Shown one piece after another: positions 36,097 through 44,022 of a DNA stretch of 56,704 nucleotides (positions within the stretch are counted from its first letter, which is position 1; each line of letters starts with the position of its first letter). A program made the position numbers and the translations under genes. The stretch comes from Actinomycetota bacterium (GTDB taxonomy: Bacteria; Actinomycetota; Thermoleophilia; Gaiellales; Gaiellaceae). The stretch covers positions 41,779 through 98,482 of the forward strand of contig PMNA01000004.1 in the NCBI GenBank assembly GCA_003162055.1. Direction: 5' to 3'. A model generated the notes under the pieces. The model made no database searches. It had not been told where the DNA came from and saw nothing but the letters and a program-made list of their open reading frames with translations.

Positions 36097-39000
36097 CTAC
36101 CGCTCGACGCGCTCGAGCGTGGCCTCGTTAAGCGAGGAGTCGAAGCCGATCTCCAGTGCGAGAGTCTCGGACTTGATCTGATCGGCGTAGTCGTCCAGGT
36201 CGCGCTCCGACTCGGGCAGCGTGAGCTTGATCCGGTCGGTCAGCGCCAGGCCCTGCTCCTTGCGCAGGCCGTTGATCTGGTGGATCAGGTCGAGCACGCG
36301 GCCCGCGCGCAGAAGCTCCTCGTCGAGCTTGGTCGAGACGGCGACAGTGATGCCGCCCTCCTCGGCCAGCGACCAGCCGGCGCTGGCGGTTTTCTCGACC
36401 AGTACTTCGTCCGGCTCCAGCTCGTGCCCGAGCACGCGGAAGCGACCACCCTCGAGCTGCTCGAACTCGCCGCGCGCGAGCGCCGCACGAACCGCGGGCA
36501 GGTCCTTGCCGAGCTTGGGGCCGAGCGAGCGCAGCTCGGGCTTGACCTTGAGCTCGACCGCCTCGACCTCGGCGAATACGACCTCGTTGGCGCGCAGCTC
36601 GTCGGCGATCTCCCCGGCGTGCCCTTCCGCACGCGGAGCTCCCTGGACGACGATCCGGCCCACGGGCTGGCGCAGCTTCAGATCGGCTTGCGAGCGCGCC
36701 GAGCGGGCCAGCTCGACCACCTGGCGCAGCTCGGAGATCTCTTCCAACAGCTCGCGGTCGGCGGCGGGCGCCTCGGGCCAGCCGGCCAGGAAGACCGAGT
36801 CGGGCGCCCCGGCGCAGGGCTCCGCGACGAGTGTTTTCCAGAGGTGGTCAGCGAGGAAGGGAAGCACTGGCGAGATGACCCGAATGCCCTGGACAAGTGC
36901 GAACCAGAGCGTGCGGAAAGCGGCCTCGTCGAGCGAGTAGAAGCGCCGCCGCGAGCGACGGATGTACCAGTTCGAGAGGTCGTCCACGAAGCTCTCGAAG
37001 GAGCGGATGACGCCGACCGTGAGCGACGCTTCCAGAGCCTCGGTCGCCTCGGCGACCAGCGCGTGAGTGCGCTCGACGAGCCAGTAGTCGAGCGGCTTGA
37101 GCTCGATCCCCTGCGGCCCCGCCGCGAGGTCATCGAAGCTCGGGCGGAAGCCCTCGATGTTGGCGTAGGTGACGAAAAAAGAAGTCGAGTTCCAGAGAGT
37201 CAGCAGCTTGCGCTTGACCTCCTCGGCCGGGCCGAAGCCGAAGCGGATGTTCTGGGTCGGCGGCTGCTGGCAGTAGAGCCAACGCATCACGTCGGCGCCC
37301 ATCCGCTCGAACGCCTCGTCGGCGTCGATCGCGTTGCCGCGCGAGCCGTGCATCTCGTCGCCGTTCTCGTCCAGCAGCTTCTCGTAGGAGAGCACCTCTC
37401 GATAGGGCGCGCGCCCATCGAGGGCCACGGCCATGAACAGCAACGAGTAGAACCAGAGCCTGATCTGCTCGCGCATCTCGCAGACCCAGTCGGCCGGGAA
37501 CCATTTCTGCCAGTAGTCGTCGTCGGGCAGGTCGGCGCTCGAGAGCCCCTTCGAGGCCCCGGTCGCGTAGCCGTGCTCGACCCACTCGGGGTTCTGCCAG
37601 CCCAGCGTCGAGAAGGGAACGATGCCGGCATCCAGCCAGACGTCGCCGACCTCGCTGACGCGCTTCACGTGCTCGTTGCCGCAGGCCGGGCAGCGAATCG
37701 AGACGGCGTCGATCCAGGGCCGGTGCAGCTCCTCCAGCCCCTCGATTCCCTCTGTCGCCAGCTGGGCCAGCTCGGCCTTCGAGCCAACTACCGTCAGATG
37801 GCCGCACTCGCAGGGGAAGAAGGGCAGCGGCAGCCCGTAGTAGCGACGCCGCGAGATGTTCCAGTCGTCCATGTTGCGCAGCCAGTCGTCCATGCGCTTG
37901 CTGAAGTAATCGGGCGTCCACTTGACTGTCGCATTCGCGTCGAGCAGCTTCTGCCGGATCTCCTCGACACCGATGAACCAGTCGTCGGTGATGCGGAAGA
38001 CAAGCGGCGTCTCGCAGCGCCAGCAGTGCGGGTAGCGGTGGTGGATCTCGCCGGCCTGGATCAGCACGCCGCGCTTACCCAGGTCGGCGATGATCTCGTC
38101 TGCCGCCTCGTGCGCGCCCTTGCCGGTCAGCCAGCCGTACCCGGGCAGGATCCTGCCGTCCTCGTCGATCGGCGCCAGCACGGGCAGCCCCTCGCGCTTG
38201 CCCAGCTCGAAGTCCTCGCCGCCGCAGCCGGGCGCGATGTGGACGATGCCGGTGCCCTCCTCCATCGAGACCTCGTCCCAGGCGACGACGCGGTACTCGA
38301 CCTCGCTCGCGGCGGGAAGGTCGGCGAAGGGCCCCGTGTAGCGCCAGCCGACCAGCTTCTCTCCCGGCAGCTCGTCCACGACCTTGCCCGTCACGGGAAC
38401 CTGCTCCAGTAGCGGCCCCGCCAGCCAGAGCGACTCCCCGTCGGTCTGCACCTTGACGTAGGCAGCTTCGGGATCGACCGCCGCCGCCACGTTGGCCGGC
38501 AACGTCCAGGGCGTCGTCGTCCAGACCGCCAGCGCCTCGCCCGGGCGCTCGAGCAGAGGGAACCGCACGTAGAGCGAAGGATCGATCTTGTCGCGGTAGG
38601 CGTCGCCGGTGGTCAGCTCGTGCGCCGAGATGGAGGTTCCGCAGCGCGGGCACCACTCGGTGGCGCGGTGGCCGAGATAGAGCCAACCGCGATCGTGCAA
38701 CGTCTTCAAGAAGCGCCAGATGTACTCGATGTTGGTGTCGGAGAAGGTGAAATAGTCGGCGCCCCAGTCGAGCCATTGACCGAGGCGCTTCGACTGGCGC
38801 GTGATCTCACCGGTCGACCAGATCACCTTGTCGCGGCAGTGGCGGGCGAAGGCCTCCAGCCCGTACTCCTCGATCTCGCGCTTGGAGTTGAGACCGAGCT
38901 CCTGCTCCACTCCGACCTCGATCCAGAGACCCTGGCAGTCGTAGCCGTTCTGGTAGCGCTGGTCGTAGCCCTGGAGCGCGCGGAAGCGGACGAAGACATC

Positions 39001-39204
39001 CTTGAGCGTGCGCCCCCACATGTGATGGACGCCCATCTTCTTGTTGGCCGTGATCGGACCGTCGATGAAGCTCCAGCGCTTGCCGCCCTGGTTTTTTTCG
39101 CGCAGGCGCTCGAAGGACTGCTCGCTCTCCCAGCGCGCAAGGACCTCCAGCTCGAGAGCGCTATGGTCGGGCTTGGCCGGTAGGGGTGCGAAAATGCTTT
39201 CCAT
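36097..39204 (-). CDS. ileS: Isoleucyl-tRNA synthetase with swapped GXHH motif
   Basis: 1035-residue class Ia synthetase charging tRNA-Ile, type 2-like with a long C-terminal region and no C-terminal zinc finger. The HIGH position reads GVHH (58-61, in KKMGVHHMWGRTLKD), i.e. HXGH with first and third residues exchanged. KMSKS is replaced by EMHGSRGN (617-624), losing its second lysine. The rest is standard: NGYDCQGLWIEVGVE, WCPRCGT, the CP1 editing part TTTPWTLPANVAAAV and IVHIAPGCGGEDFELG, and SRRRYYGLPLPF. It is the only ileS in the window. A TAGAAT box 9 nt before ATG 39204 suggests a leaderless transcript. Confidence 0.95.
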   Translation of the reverse strand: MESIFAPLPAKPDHSALELEVLARWESEQSFERLREKNQGGKRWSFIDGPITANKKMGVHHMWGRTLKDVFVRFRALQGYDQRYQNGYDCQGLWIEVGVEQELGLNSKREIEEYGLEAFARHCRDKVIWSTGEITRQSKRLGQWLDWGADYFTFSDTNIEYIWRFLKTLHDRGWLYLGHRATEWCPRCGTSISAHELTTGDAYRDKIDPSLYVRFPLLERPGEALAVWTTTPWTLPANVAAAVDPEAAYVKVQTDGESLWLAGPLLEQVPVTGKVVDELPGEKLVGWRYTGPFADLPAASEVEYRVVAWDEVSMEEGTGIVHIAPGCGGEDFELGKREGLPVLAPIDEDGRILPGYGWLTGKGAHEAADEIIADLGKRGVLIQAGEIHHRYPHCWRCETPLVFRITDDWFIGVEEIRQKLLDANATVKWTPDYFSKRMDDWLRNMDDWNISRRRYYGLPLPFFPCECGHLTVVGSKAELAQLATEGIEGLEELHRPWIDAVSIRCPACGNEHVKRVSEVGDVWLDAGIVPFSTLGWQNPEWVEHGYATGASKGLSSADLPDDDYWQKWFPADWVCEMREQIRLWFYSLLFMAVALDGRAPYREVLSYEKLLDENGDEMHGSRGNAIDADEAFERMGADVMRWLYCQQPPTQNIRFGFGPAEEVKRKLLTLWNSTSFFVTYANIEGFRPSFDDLAAGPQGIELKPLDYWLVERTHALVAEATEALEASLTVGVIRSFESFVDDLSNWYIRRSRRRFYSLDEAAFRTLWFALVQGIRVISPVLPFLADHLWKTLVAEPCAGAPDSVFLAGWPEAPAADRELLEEISELRQVVELARSARSQADLKLRQPVGRIVVQGAPRAEGHAGEIADELRANEVVFAEVEAVELKVKPELRSLGPKLGKDLPAVRAALARGEFEQLEGGRFRVLGHELEPDEVLVEKTASAGWSLAEEGGITVAVSTKLDEELLRAGRVLDLIHQINGLRKEQGLALTDRIKLTLPESERDLDDYADQIKSETLALEIGFDSSLNEATLERVER

Positions 39205-39213
39205 GCCGGCGAA

Positions 39214-39219
39214 ATTCTA
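39214..39219 (-). promoter_or_regulatory. Putative -10 box of ileS (leaderless)
   Basis: Minus strand TAGAAT, 9 nt before the ileS ATG. The 103-bp divergent gap to trxA is too short for a T-box riboswitch reading ileS. Confidence 0.5.
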
Positions 39220-39307
39220 GGGCACGCGGTAGGTCGGGATGAATCCCGTAGGCTTCAGCGTTCTAATACCGGTACGGGAAAAGCGATTCGAGGAAAGGGT
39301 GAGCGGG

Positions 39308-39628
39308 GTGGCAGACGCCGTTACGGAGGCAACGTTCGAGCAGGAAGTCCTGAAGAGCGACAAGCCGGTGATCGTGGACTTCTGGGCCGAGTGGTGCGGC
39401 CCCTGTCATGCCGTGGCGCCGGTTCTCGATCGAATCGTCGAGGAGCACGCAGGCGCCGTGAAGCTGGTGAAGGTCAACATCGACGAGGAGATGGCCCTCG
39501 CGCAGAAGTTCAGCATCGCCTCGATTCCGACGATCATGCTTTTCCGCGACGGCAAGGCTGAGAGCACCGCGGTGGGCGCCCACCCCAAGGGCTCGCTGGA
39601 GAAGATGCTCGGCCTCAGCGAGGGGTAG
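39308..39628 (+). CDS. trxA: Thioredoxin
   Basis: 106-residue thioredoxin, a general disulfide reductase. Active site WCGPC (Cys30, Cys33) within VDFWAEWCGPCHAVAP, the buried Asp in VIVDFWA, and cis-proline in SIASIPTIMLF. GTG at 39308 gives the normal length and has GAGGAAAGG about 9 nt upstream; GTG at 39299 sits too close to that site and the ATG-type start at 39239 would add an unneeded tail. Confidence 0.94.
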   Translation: MADAVTEATFEQEVLKSDKPVIVDFWAEWCGPCHAVAPVLDRIVEEHAGAVKLVKVNIDEEMALAQKFSIASIPTIMLFRDGKAESTAVGAHPKGSLEKMLGLSEG

Positions 39629-39646
39629 TCGGCGTCGGACGAGCCA

Positions 39647-40159
39647 CTAGCGACGCTCGCGCCAGCGCCGAACCAGTTTCGTGACGCTGGGAAAACCAAT
39701 CTCATCCTCGCCGGGTAGCTCGTCTGCGGCGAACCAGCGAATCTCCGAGATGTCGTCGGCCGCCATGGGCTCCCCGCCGACAATGCGCGTGATCCAGTTC
39801 AGGCTGAGTACGAACTTCGCCTCGGCGTCGTCGCCGTACAGATCGATCAGCGCGCCGAAGAATTCGCCGGGCTCGATCTCGAGCCCGGTCTCCTCGCGCA
39901 GCTCGCGCCGGAGGCCGTCGAGCGGCGCCTCTCCCTCCTCGAGAAAGCCGCCGGGCGTGTCCCACTTGCCCTTCCTCGGCTCGATCGCGCGGCGGACGAG
40001 CATCAGGCGACCGAGTTCGTCCTCGCAGAGCGCGCCGACCGTCGGCGCCGAGTTGGCGTAGTAGCGTGAGCCGCAACCAGGGCAGCTGGCGCTCGTGGGC
40101 TCGGCGATCAGCTCCGCGCCGCAACGCGGGCAGAGACGCCATCCGTGTAGCTCGGGCAT
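39647..40159 (-). CDS. Nudix hydrolase with N-terminal zinc ribbon
   Basis: 170-residue hydrolase. Residues 1-40 form a zinc ribbon (CPRC...CPGC, 9-32); the Nudix box is GGFLEEGEAPLDGLRRELRE followed by ETGLEI, with all catalytic glutamates. Zinc-ribbon Nudix enzymes of this size include NADH pyrophosphatase-like and ADP-ribose-type proteins, but the NudC SQPWPFPxS motif is absent. ATG at 40159 (MPELHGWRLCPRC) is preferred; an upstream frame start at 40192 is possible. It converges with trxA. Confidence 0.87.
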   Translation of the reverse strand: MPELHGWRLCPRCGAELIAEPTSASCPGCGSRYYANSAPTVGALCEDELGRLMLVRRAIEPRKGKWDTPGGFLEEGEAPLDGLRRELREETGLEIEPGEFFGALIDLYGDDAEAKFVLSLNWITRIVGGEPMAADDISEIRWFAADELPGEDEIGFPSVTKLVRRWRERR

Positions 40160-40287
40160 ACACCAGAGGATAATCCCCCAGGTGTCAGACACCGTTCAGA
40201 TCGGGGAGGATTTGTCCAGGGCCATCCGCAACAAAGCAGGAACAAGCTTTCCCTCGCGCCTCGATCGCCGGTAGCGCGGAGAGCAGG

Positions 40288-40824
40288 TCAGGACGCGCTC
40301 GAAGCGGCAATCGGCACAAGCCGCCTCCGCATCATCGTGAACAGCGTGCCGATCACGATCATCTCCGTCTTGCCCCAGAACTGGCCCCAGAAGAAGCCCA
40401 GGCTGCCGAAGGCGATGACCAGGAAGAGGAGGGAGTCGATGGCGTTCCCAATCGTCCCCGAGAGGGCGACGCCGAGGCTCAGGTTCCGGTTTCGGATCGG
40501 CGTGAAGACGACGGCCTCGACGGTCTCCGAGACGGTAAACGCAACCACGCTGGCGATCGCGATCTTTTCCAGCGACGTCCAGCCGGCGAGATCGCCGACA
40601 CCCCAGGAGATCAGGCCGGCGACGTAGACGAGCGGCATCGTCCAGTAGAGGCCGCGGAGCTGTTGAATCCAGTCGCGTAGCACCAGTACGGCGCCGATGC
40701 AGAAGACTCCCGCCGGCGCCATATAGGGCGTGAGCGGCACATGGACAACGTAGGCGCTGGCCAGCCAGTTGGCCAGGATGACCAGCCCCAGATAGCAAGC
40801 TGCGAGCGGAAGAAAGAGCTTCAT
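40288..40824 (-). CDS. VUT/YhhQ-type membrane transporter
   Basis: 178-residue membrane protein with about six helices, resembling the VUT family (putative queuosine-precursor or vitamin uptake, YhhQ). Support: LVILANWLASAY near the start, APAGVFCIGAVLVLRDWIQQLRG (read in two parts), FTVSETVEAVVFTPIRNRNL, and GTIGNAIDSLLFLVIAF. The family usually has an Asp/Thr near the fifth helix, here GNAIDSLLF. ATG at 40824 (MKLFLPLAAC) starts just before the first helix; starts at 40878 or 40911 cannot be excluded. No queuosine genes are nearby, so the substrate is open. Confidence 0.75.
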   Translation of the reverse strand: MKLFLPLAACYLGLVILANWLASAYVVHVPLTPYMAPAGVFCIGAVLVLRDWIQQLRGLYWTMPLVYVAGLISWGVGDLAGWTSLEKIAIASVVAFTVSETVEAVVFTPIRNRNLSLGVALSGTIGNAIDSLLFLVIAFGSLGFFWGQFWGKTEMIVIGTLFTMMRRRLVPIAASSAS

Positions 40825-40915
40825 CTTGTGGTAGGTCGGTTTGGTATTCAAGCCGCCGCGCAGCCTAGCTGACATCCGTTTGAGATTGCCGCGCGAGCGA
40901 AAGACCGACAACGGC

Positions 40916-41716
40916 CTACGGCTTCGACGCCTTGAGCGAGAAGAGGAAGGGCACGTTGTCGTGGCCGGGGACGCGCCACCACCCGTCCTCGCCCTTGACC
41001 ATCGACGGCAGCCACTGGAACGTGCTGAACGGAAGCTCGTGCAGGAACGCGACGCGCAGTCCGCTGTCCGCGAGAGCGTTGACTACATCCGCGAGCGAGT
41101 GCCGCCACTGGTACGAGGTCTTGTGCTCGACAACCGCGCTCGGATCGGCATACGAGCCGTCACGTGTCTCCTCGATAGGGCCGACGTCGAAGTAGGGCTC
41201 GCTCACGACAAGCCCTTCGTCCCGGTCGTCAAGCATGCCGCCGACGGGGTGCAGCTCGACGATGTAGAAGAAGCCGCCGGGCGAGAGGAAGTGGCTGATG
41301 ACCTTGCCCCACGCCGCGAGGTCGGAAAGCCAGCAGAGGACGCCGTAGGAGGTGAAGACGATGTCGAACGCGCCTTCGAGCTTCCCGGGCAGGTCGTAAA
41401 CGTCTGAGCAGACGAACTTCGCTCCGGTGCCGAGGTCTTCATCGAGCCTGCGTGCAAGGCTGATCGCCTCCGCCGAGAAATCGACTCCCACGGCGGCCGC
41501 GCCCTGTCTTGCCCACGAGATCGTGTCCATGCCGAAGTGGCACTGAAGATGGAGGAGGCGCTTGCCACGCACGTCGCCTACCTCTTCGATCTCGATCGGT
41601 TGCAGCGTCGAGCGACCCGCCCGAAACGCGTCCAGGTCGTAGGTATCCCGCGCACGCGTGTGCACGCCGACGAGCTCGTCCCAGCGCGCGAGGTTCGTCT
41701 GCCTGTACCCATCCAT
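40916..41716 (-). CDS. Class I SAM-dependent methyltransferase
   Basis: 266-residue Rossmann methyltransferase. Motif I LLHLQCHFGMDTISWARQGA is followed by AVGVDFSAEAISLAR, VCSDVYDLP, FDIVFTSYGVLCWL and FLSPGGFFYIVELHP. The LQCHFG version of motif I and the TSYGVLCWLSDL stretch define a common but functionally unassigned actinobacterial group. It begins at ATG 41716 and ends 91 bp before the VUT-like gene, on the same strand. The substrate is unknown. Confidence 0.87.
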   Translation of the reverse strand: MDGYRQTNLARWDELVGVHTRARDTYDLDAFRAGRSTLQPIEIEEVGDVRGKRLLHLQCHFGMDTISWARQGAAAVGVDFSAEAISLARRLDEDLGTGAKFVCSDVYDLPGKLEGAFDIVFTSYGVLCWLSDLAAWGKVISHFLSPGGFFYIVELHPVGGMLDDRDEGLVVSEPYFDVGPIEETRDGSYADPSAVVEHKTSYQWRHSLADVVNALADSGLRVAFLHELPFSTFQWLPSMVKGEDGWWRVPGHDNVPFLFSLKASKP

Positions 41717-42013
41717 CGGTCGACGAGACTATCGCACTCCTCCCCAAGCGACTATCTCTCTCACAGGGGCGCAACCCGCTGGGAGCAAGGGCGTCGTTAA
41801 GAGAGTGGCGCGCGAGCGAGACGCCGCATCCCGCTCGCGCGCTCGAAGACAAGAAGGCTCCCGGGCCCTTGGGCGCGACTTTCGTTACGCGTCCGTTTCC
41901 TCCCCGGGCCGAGTGCCCGATCTTGCCAACCAATGTTTATGACGCAACCGTGTTTAGAAGGTTGGGCGGATCGCTGGCCGTGTGGCCGGCCGCACCAGCG
42001 CCTTCCAAAGGCC
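41717..42013. other. Gap with strong hairpin, no gene seen
   Basis: Non-coding between fabI and the methyltransferase. It holds a perfect 11-bp stem GCGCGCGAGCG (41808-41818) and CGCTCGCGCGC (41832-41842) with a 13-nt loop, a GC-rich palindrome that could end transcription or be a repeat. Nothing else is recognised except the methyltransferase upstream region near 41717-41760. Confidence 0.55.
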
Positions 42014-42039
42014 GCCGCGACCGGCATAACGGGCGCGGC
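42014..42039 (-). repeat. Hairpin B, copy 5 (fabI 3' region)
   Basis: On the minus strand GCCGCG/CGCGGC plus CCG/CGG with loop TTATGC, preceded by GGATAGCGTTT. The loop differs from CCATGT in other copies while the stem is unchanged. Confidence 0.75.
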
Positions 42040-42102
42040 TCAGAAAACGCTATCCCAGCGCGAGACCAACGCGACGTCGTCGCGTTAGCTCACTCCCTTC
42101 CT

Positions 42103-42149
42103 CCGTCGAAAGTCCTCATGCACTCCAAAGGAGAGCGGACTTTCGGCGG
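42103..42149 (-). repeat. Hairpin A, copy 5 (fabI 3' flank)
   Basis: Arms CCGTCGAAAGTC and GACTTTCGGCGG pair at 11 of 12 positions, the other being T/G. An inner CTCC/GGAG stem is kept. It begins 3 nt after the fabI stop codon, so the family is not confined to tRNA genes. A separate palindrome AACGCGACG/CGTCGCGTT lies at 42068-42086. Confidence 0.8.
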
Positions 42150-42152
42150 TCC

Positions 42153-42926
42153 CTACATGCCCATTGAGTGGTAGCCGGAGTCGACGTAGAGGATCGTGCC
42201 CGTGATGTTGCGCGCGTCGTCGGAGAGCAGGAAGGCGCTGGCGGACGCGACATCGGCGGCATCGATCGGGCGGCGCAGCGGCGCGCGCTCGGCGACGATC
42301 GACTCCATGGTCGGGAAGCCGGGGATGGAGCGGGCGGCCAGGGTCCGCACCGGGCCGGCGGAGACCGCGTTGACGCGGACGCCCTCGCTGCCGAGATCCC
42401 AGGCCAGATAGCGCATCGATGCCTCGAGAGTCGCCTTTGCCACTCCCATGATGTTGTAATGCGGAACGGCCCGCTCGCCACCGAGATAGGTCATGGTCAC
42501 GATCGAGCCGCCCGTCTCGACGAGGTGAGGCTCGGCGGCGCGGGCGATCGCCACCAGCGAGTAGGCGCTGACGTCGAGCGCCATCCAGAAGCGTTCGCTC
42601 GGCGTGTCGATGAAGCGGCCCTCCATGTCCTCGGCGGCGGCGAAGGCTACCGAGTGCACGACGAAGTCGAGCCCGCCCAGCGCTTGGGCGGCCTCGGATA
42701 CCGCGCGAGTACAGTCAGCCTCCTCGCGCACGTCGCAGGGCGTGATCAGCGGGCTGGCGACCGACTCGGCCAGCTCGCGCACGTTCGCCTCGATCCGCTC
42801 ACCCTGAAAGGTGAAGGCCATCGTCGCGCCTTCGTCGGCGAGCCGTTTCGCGATCGCCCAGGCGATCGAGCGCTTGTTGGCCACGCCCAGAACGAGCCCG
42901 CGCTTGCCTTCGAATCTCCCCGGCAT
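42153..42926 (-). CDS. fabI: Enoyl-ACP reductase
   Basis: 257-residue NADH-dependent reductase of the last step in each fatty-acid elongation cycle. The FabI form of SDR is clear: GVANKRSIAWAIAKRLADEG for the cofactor, Tyr147 and Tyr157 and Lys164 in the YNIMGVAK region (Y-x6-K), and LAARSIPGF in the substrate loop. ATG at 42926 (MPGRFEGKRGLVLG) is chosen because TAGACT lies 7 nt upstream and homology starts here; the upstream frame to 43067 is not coding. The target of isoniazid- and triclosan-type inhibitors in relatives. Hairpin A follows its stop. Confidence 0.96.
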   Translation of the reverse strand: MPGRFEGKRGLVLGVANKRSIAWAIAKRLADEGATMAFTFQGERIEANVRELAESVASPLITPCDVREEADCTRAVSEAAQALGGLDFVVHSVAFAAAEDMEGRFIDTPSERFWMALDVSAYSLVAIARAAEPHLVETGGSIVTMTYLGGERAVPHYNIMGVAKATLEASMRYLAWDLGSEGVRVNAVSAGPVRTLAARSIPGFPTMESIVAERAPLRRPIDAADVASASAFLLSDDARNITGTILYVDSGYHSMGM

Positions 42927-42933
42927 GAGCGCG

Positions 42934-42939
42934 AGTCTA
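42934..42939 (-). promoter_or_regulatory. Putative -10 box of fabI (leaderless)
   Basis: TAGACT on the minus strand, 7 nt before the fabI ATG, no Shine-Dalgarno between. Confidence 0.5.
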
Positions 42940-43065
42940 GCGAGATGGTTCTCGGGGCGCGTGACGATACAAAGGAGTGGGAAGCCGGCGGCGCGGCGCA
43001 CATCTGGCACGAAATCGTCACACTGCGGCGCGCTTTCCTTCGCTTTGGGGCAGTAGTTTGGATTC

Positions 43066-43096
43066 ACCCCGCGGGCGGGTGGCTCGGTGGCGGGCG
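43066..43096 (+). repeat. Dispersed repeat family D, copy 4
   Basis: 31-bp motif identical to the copy at 28170-28200, including the preceding GATTCA/AATCA context. It lies in the 298-bp divergent gap between fabI and the SDR gene, which otherwise shows no gene. Confidence 0.8.
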
Positions 43097-43224
43097 GTGA
43101 GAGGTGGTGCCTCGCGCGCGTGAACTAATTCATCCGAGCGGCCGACGAAACGAATCACTCCGTCGTGCGGCGGCACCCGGGGAGCGTTCGCTACGCTCCG
43201 AGTAGAGAGGGCGGGAGCCGAGCG

Positions 43225-44022
43225 ATGACGAGCGAGCAACGCGTAGCCGTAGTCACCGGCGCCTCGAGCGGAATCGGGGCAGCGCTCGCGCACGAGCTTT
43301 CCCGGCGCGGCTGGCACTGCGTGCTGCTGGCGCGCCGCGCCGACCGGCTGAAGCAGGTCGCCGCGAAGACCGGTAGCGAGATCGAGATTTGCGACGTCTC
43401 CGACGCGGACGCGGTCAAGGAGACGGCGGCCCGCGTGCTCGAGCGCCATCCGAAGATCGGTCTGCTCGTAAACAACGCCGGCATTCCCTCGCACGGCTCC
43501 TTCCTGAGCGCCAGCCCCGAGCGGATCGAGCAGGTGATCCGCACCAACTACCTGGGCTCGGTCTGGGTGCTGCGCGCCTTCCTGCCAGGGCTGGAAAAGG
43601 CCACTCCGTCCAGCGTCGTCAACATCGTCTCGGTGGCCGGAACAACGGTCGTCCCCGACGCCGGTCCCTACTCGGCTTCCAAGCATGCCCAGCTCGCCTT
43701 CTCGCGCGCGCTGCGCGCCGAGCTCAAGCCGCGCGGAATCTCGGTGCTCACGGTCAATCCAGGGCCGGTCACGACCGAGGGATTCCCGCAGACGCGGCTG
43801 ATCAACAAGCGCTCGATGCGCTGGGCCGTGCTCAGCCCCGAGCGGATCGCGGCGAAGATCGTCAAGGCGATCGAGCGCGGCAAGAGCGAGATCGTTCTCC
43901 CGCGCTGGATGCGGATCGCCGGGATCTCGACCGGGCTCTTCCCGGCGACCGTGACCCGCGTGGTGGCCAAGGGCGACCCGGGCCGGGACGTCGAGCGGCC
44001 GAAAGACGCAGGTGGCGAGTGA
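43225..44022 (+). CDS. Short-chain dehydrogenase/reductase
   Basis: 265-residue classical SDR. Cofactor motif VVTGASSGIGAALAHELSRRG with an arginine after the second strand (LLARRADRL), which favours NADP(H); NNAG in LLVNNAGIPSHG; catalytic Ser in VNIVSVAG and YSASK. The C-terminal part (LPRWMRIAGISTGLFPATVTRV) is like membrane-associating SDRs such as the YqjQ/DltE-type group. ATG at 43225 has GGGAG 7 nt upstream. It overlaps the next gene by 4 nt and so starts a three-gene unit with two thioredoxin-fold proteins. Confidence 0.9.
   Translation: MTSEQRVAVVTGASSGIGAALAHELSRRGWHCVLLARRADRLKQVAAKTGSEIEICDVSDADAVKETAARVLERHPKIGLLVNNAGIPSHGSFLSASPERIEQVIRTNYLGSVWVLRAFLPGLEKATPSSVVNIVSVAGTTVVPDAGPYSASKHAQLAFSRALRAELKPRGISVLTVNPGPVTTEGFPQTRLINKRSMRWAVLSPERIAAKIVKAIERGKSEIVLPRWMRIAGISTGLFPATVTRVVAKGDPGRDVERPKDAGGE

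Noticed and set aside
36097-39204. IleRS as a dead paralogue because HIGH and KMSKS are missing
   Set aside because: The full-length frame is intact, all other active-site and editing motifs are conserved, and GXHH forms are known to be active.
39205-39307. T-box riboswitch upstream of ileS
   Set aside because: The gap is 103 bp, the probable -10 box is 9 nt from the ATG, and no specifier or T-box sequence (TGGNACCGCG-like) is seen. The valS leader was rejected for the same reason.
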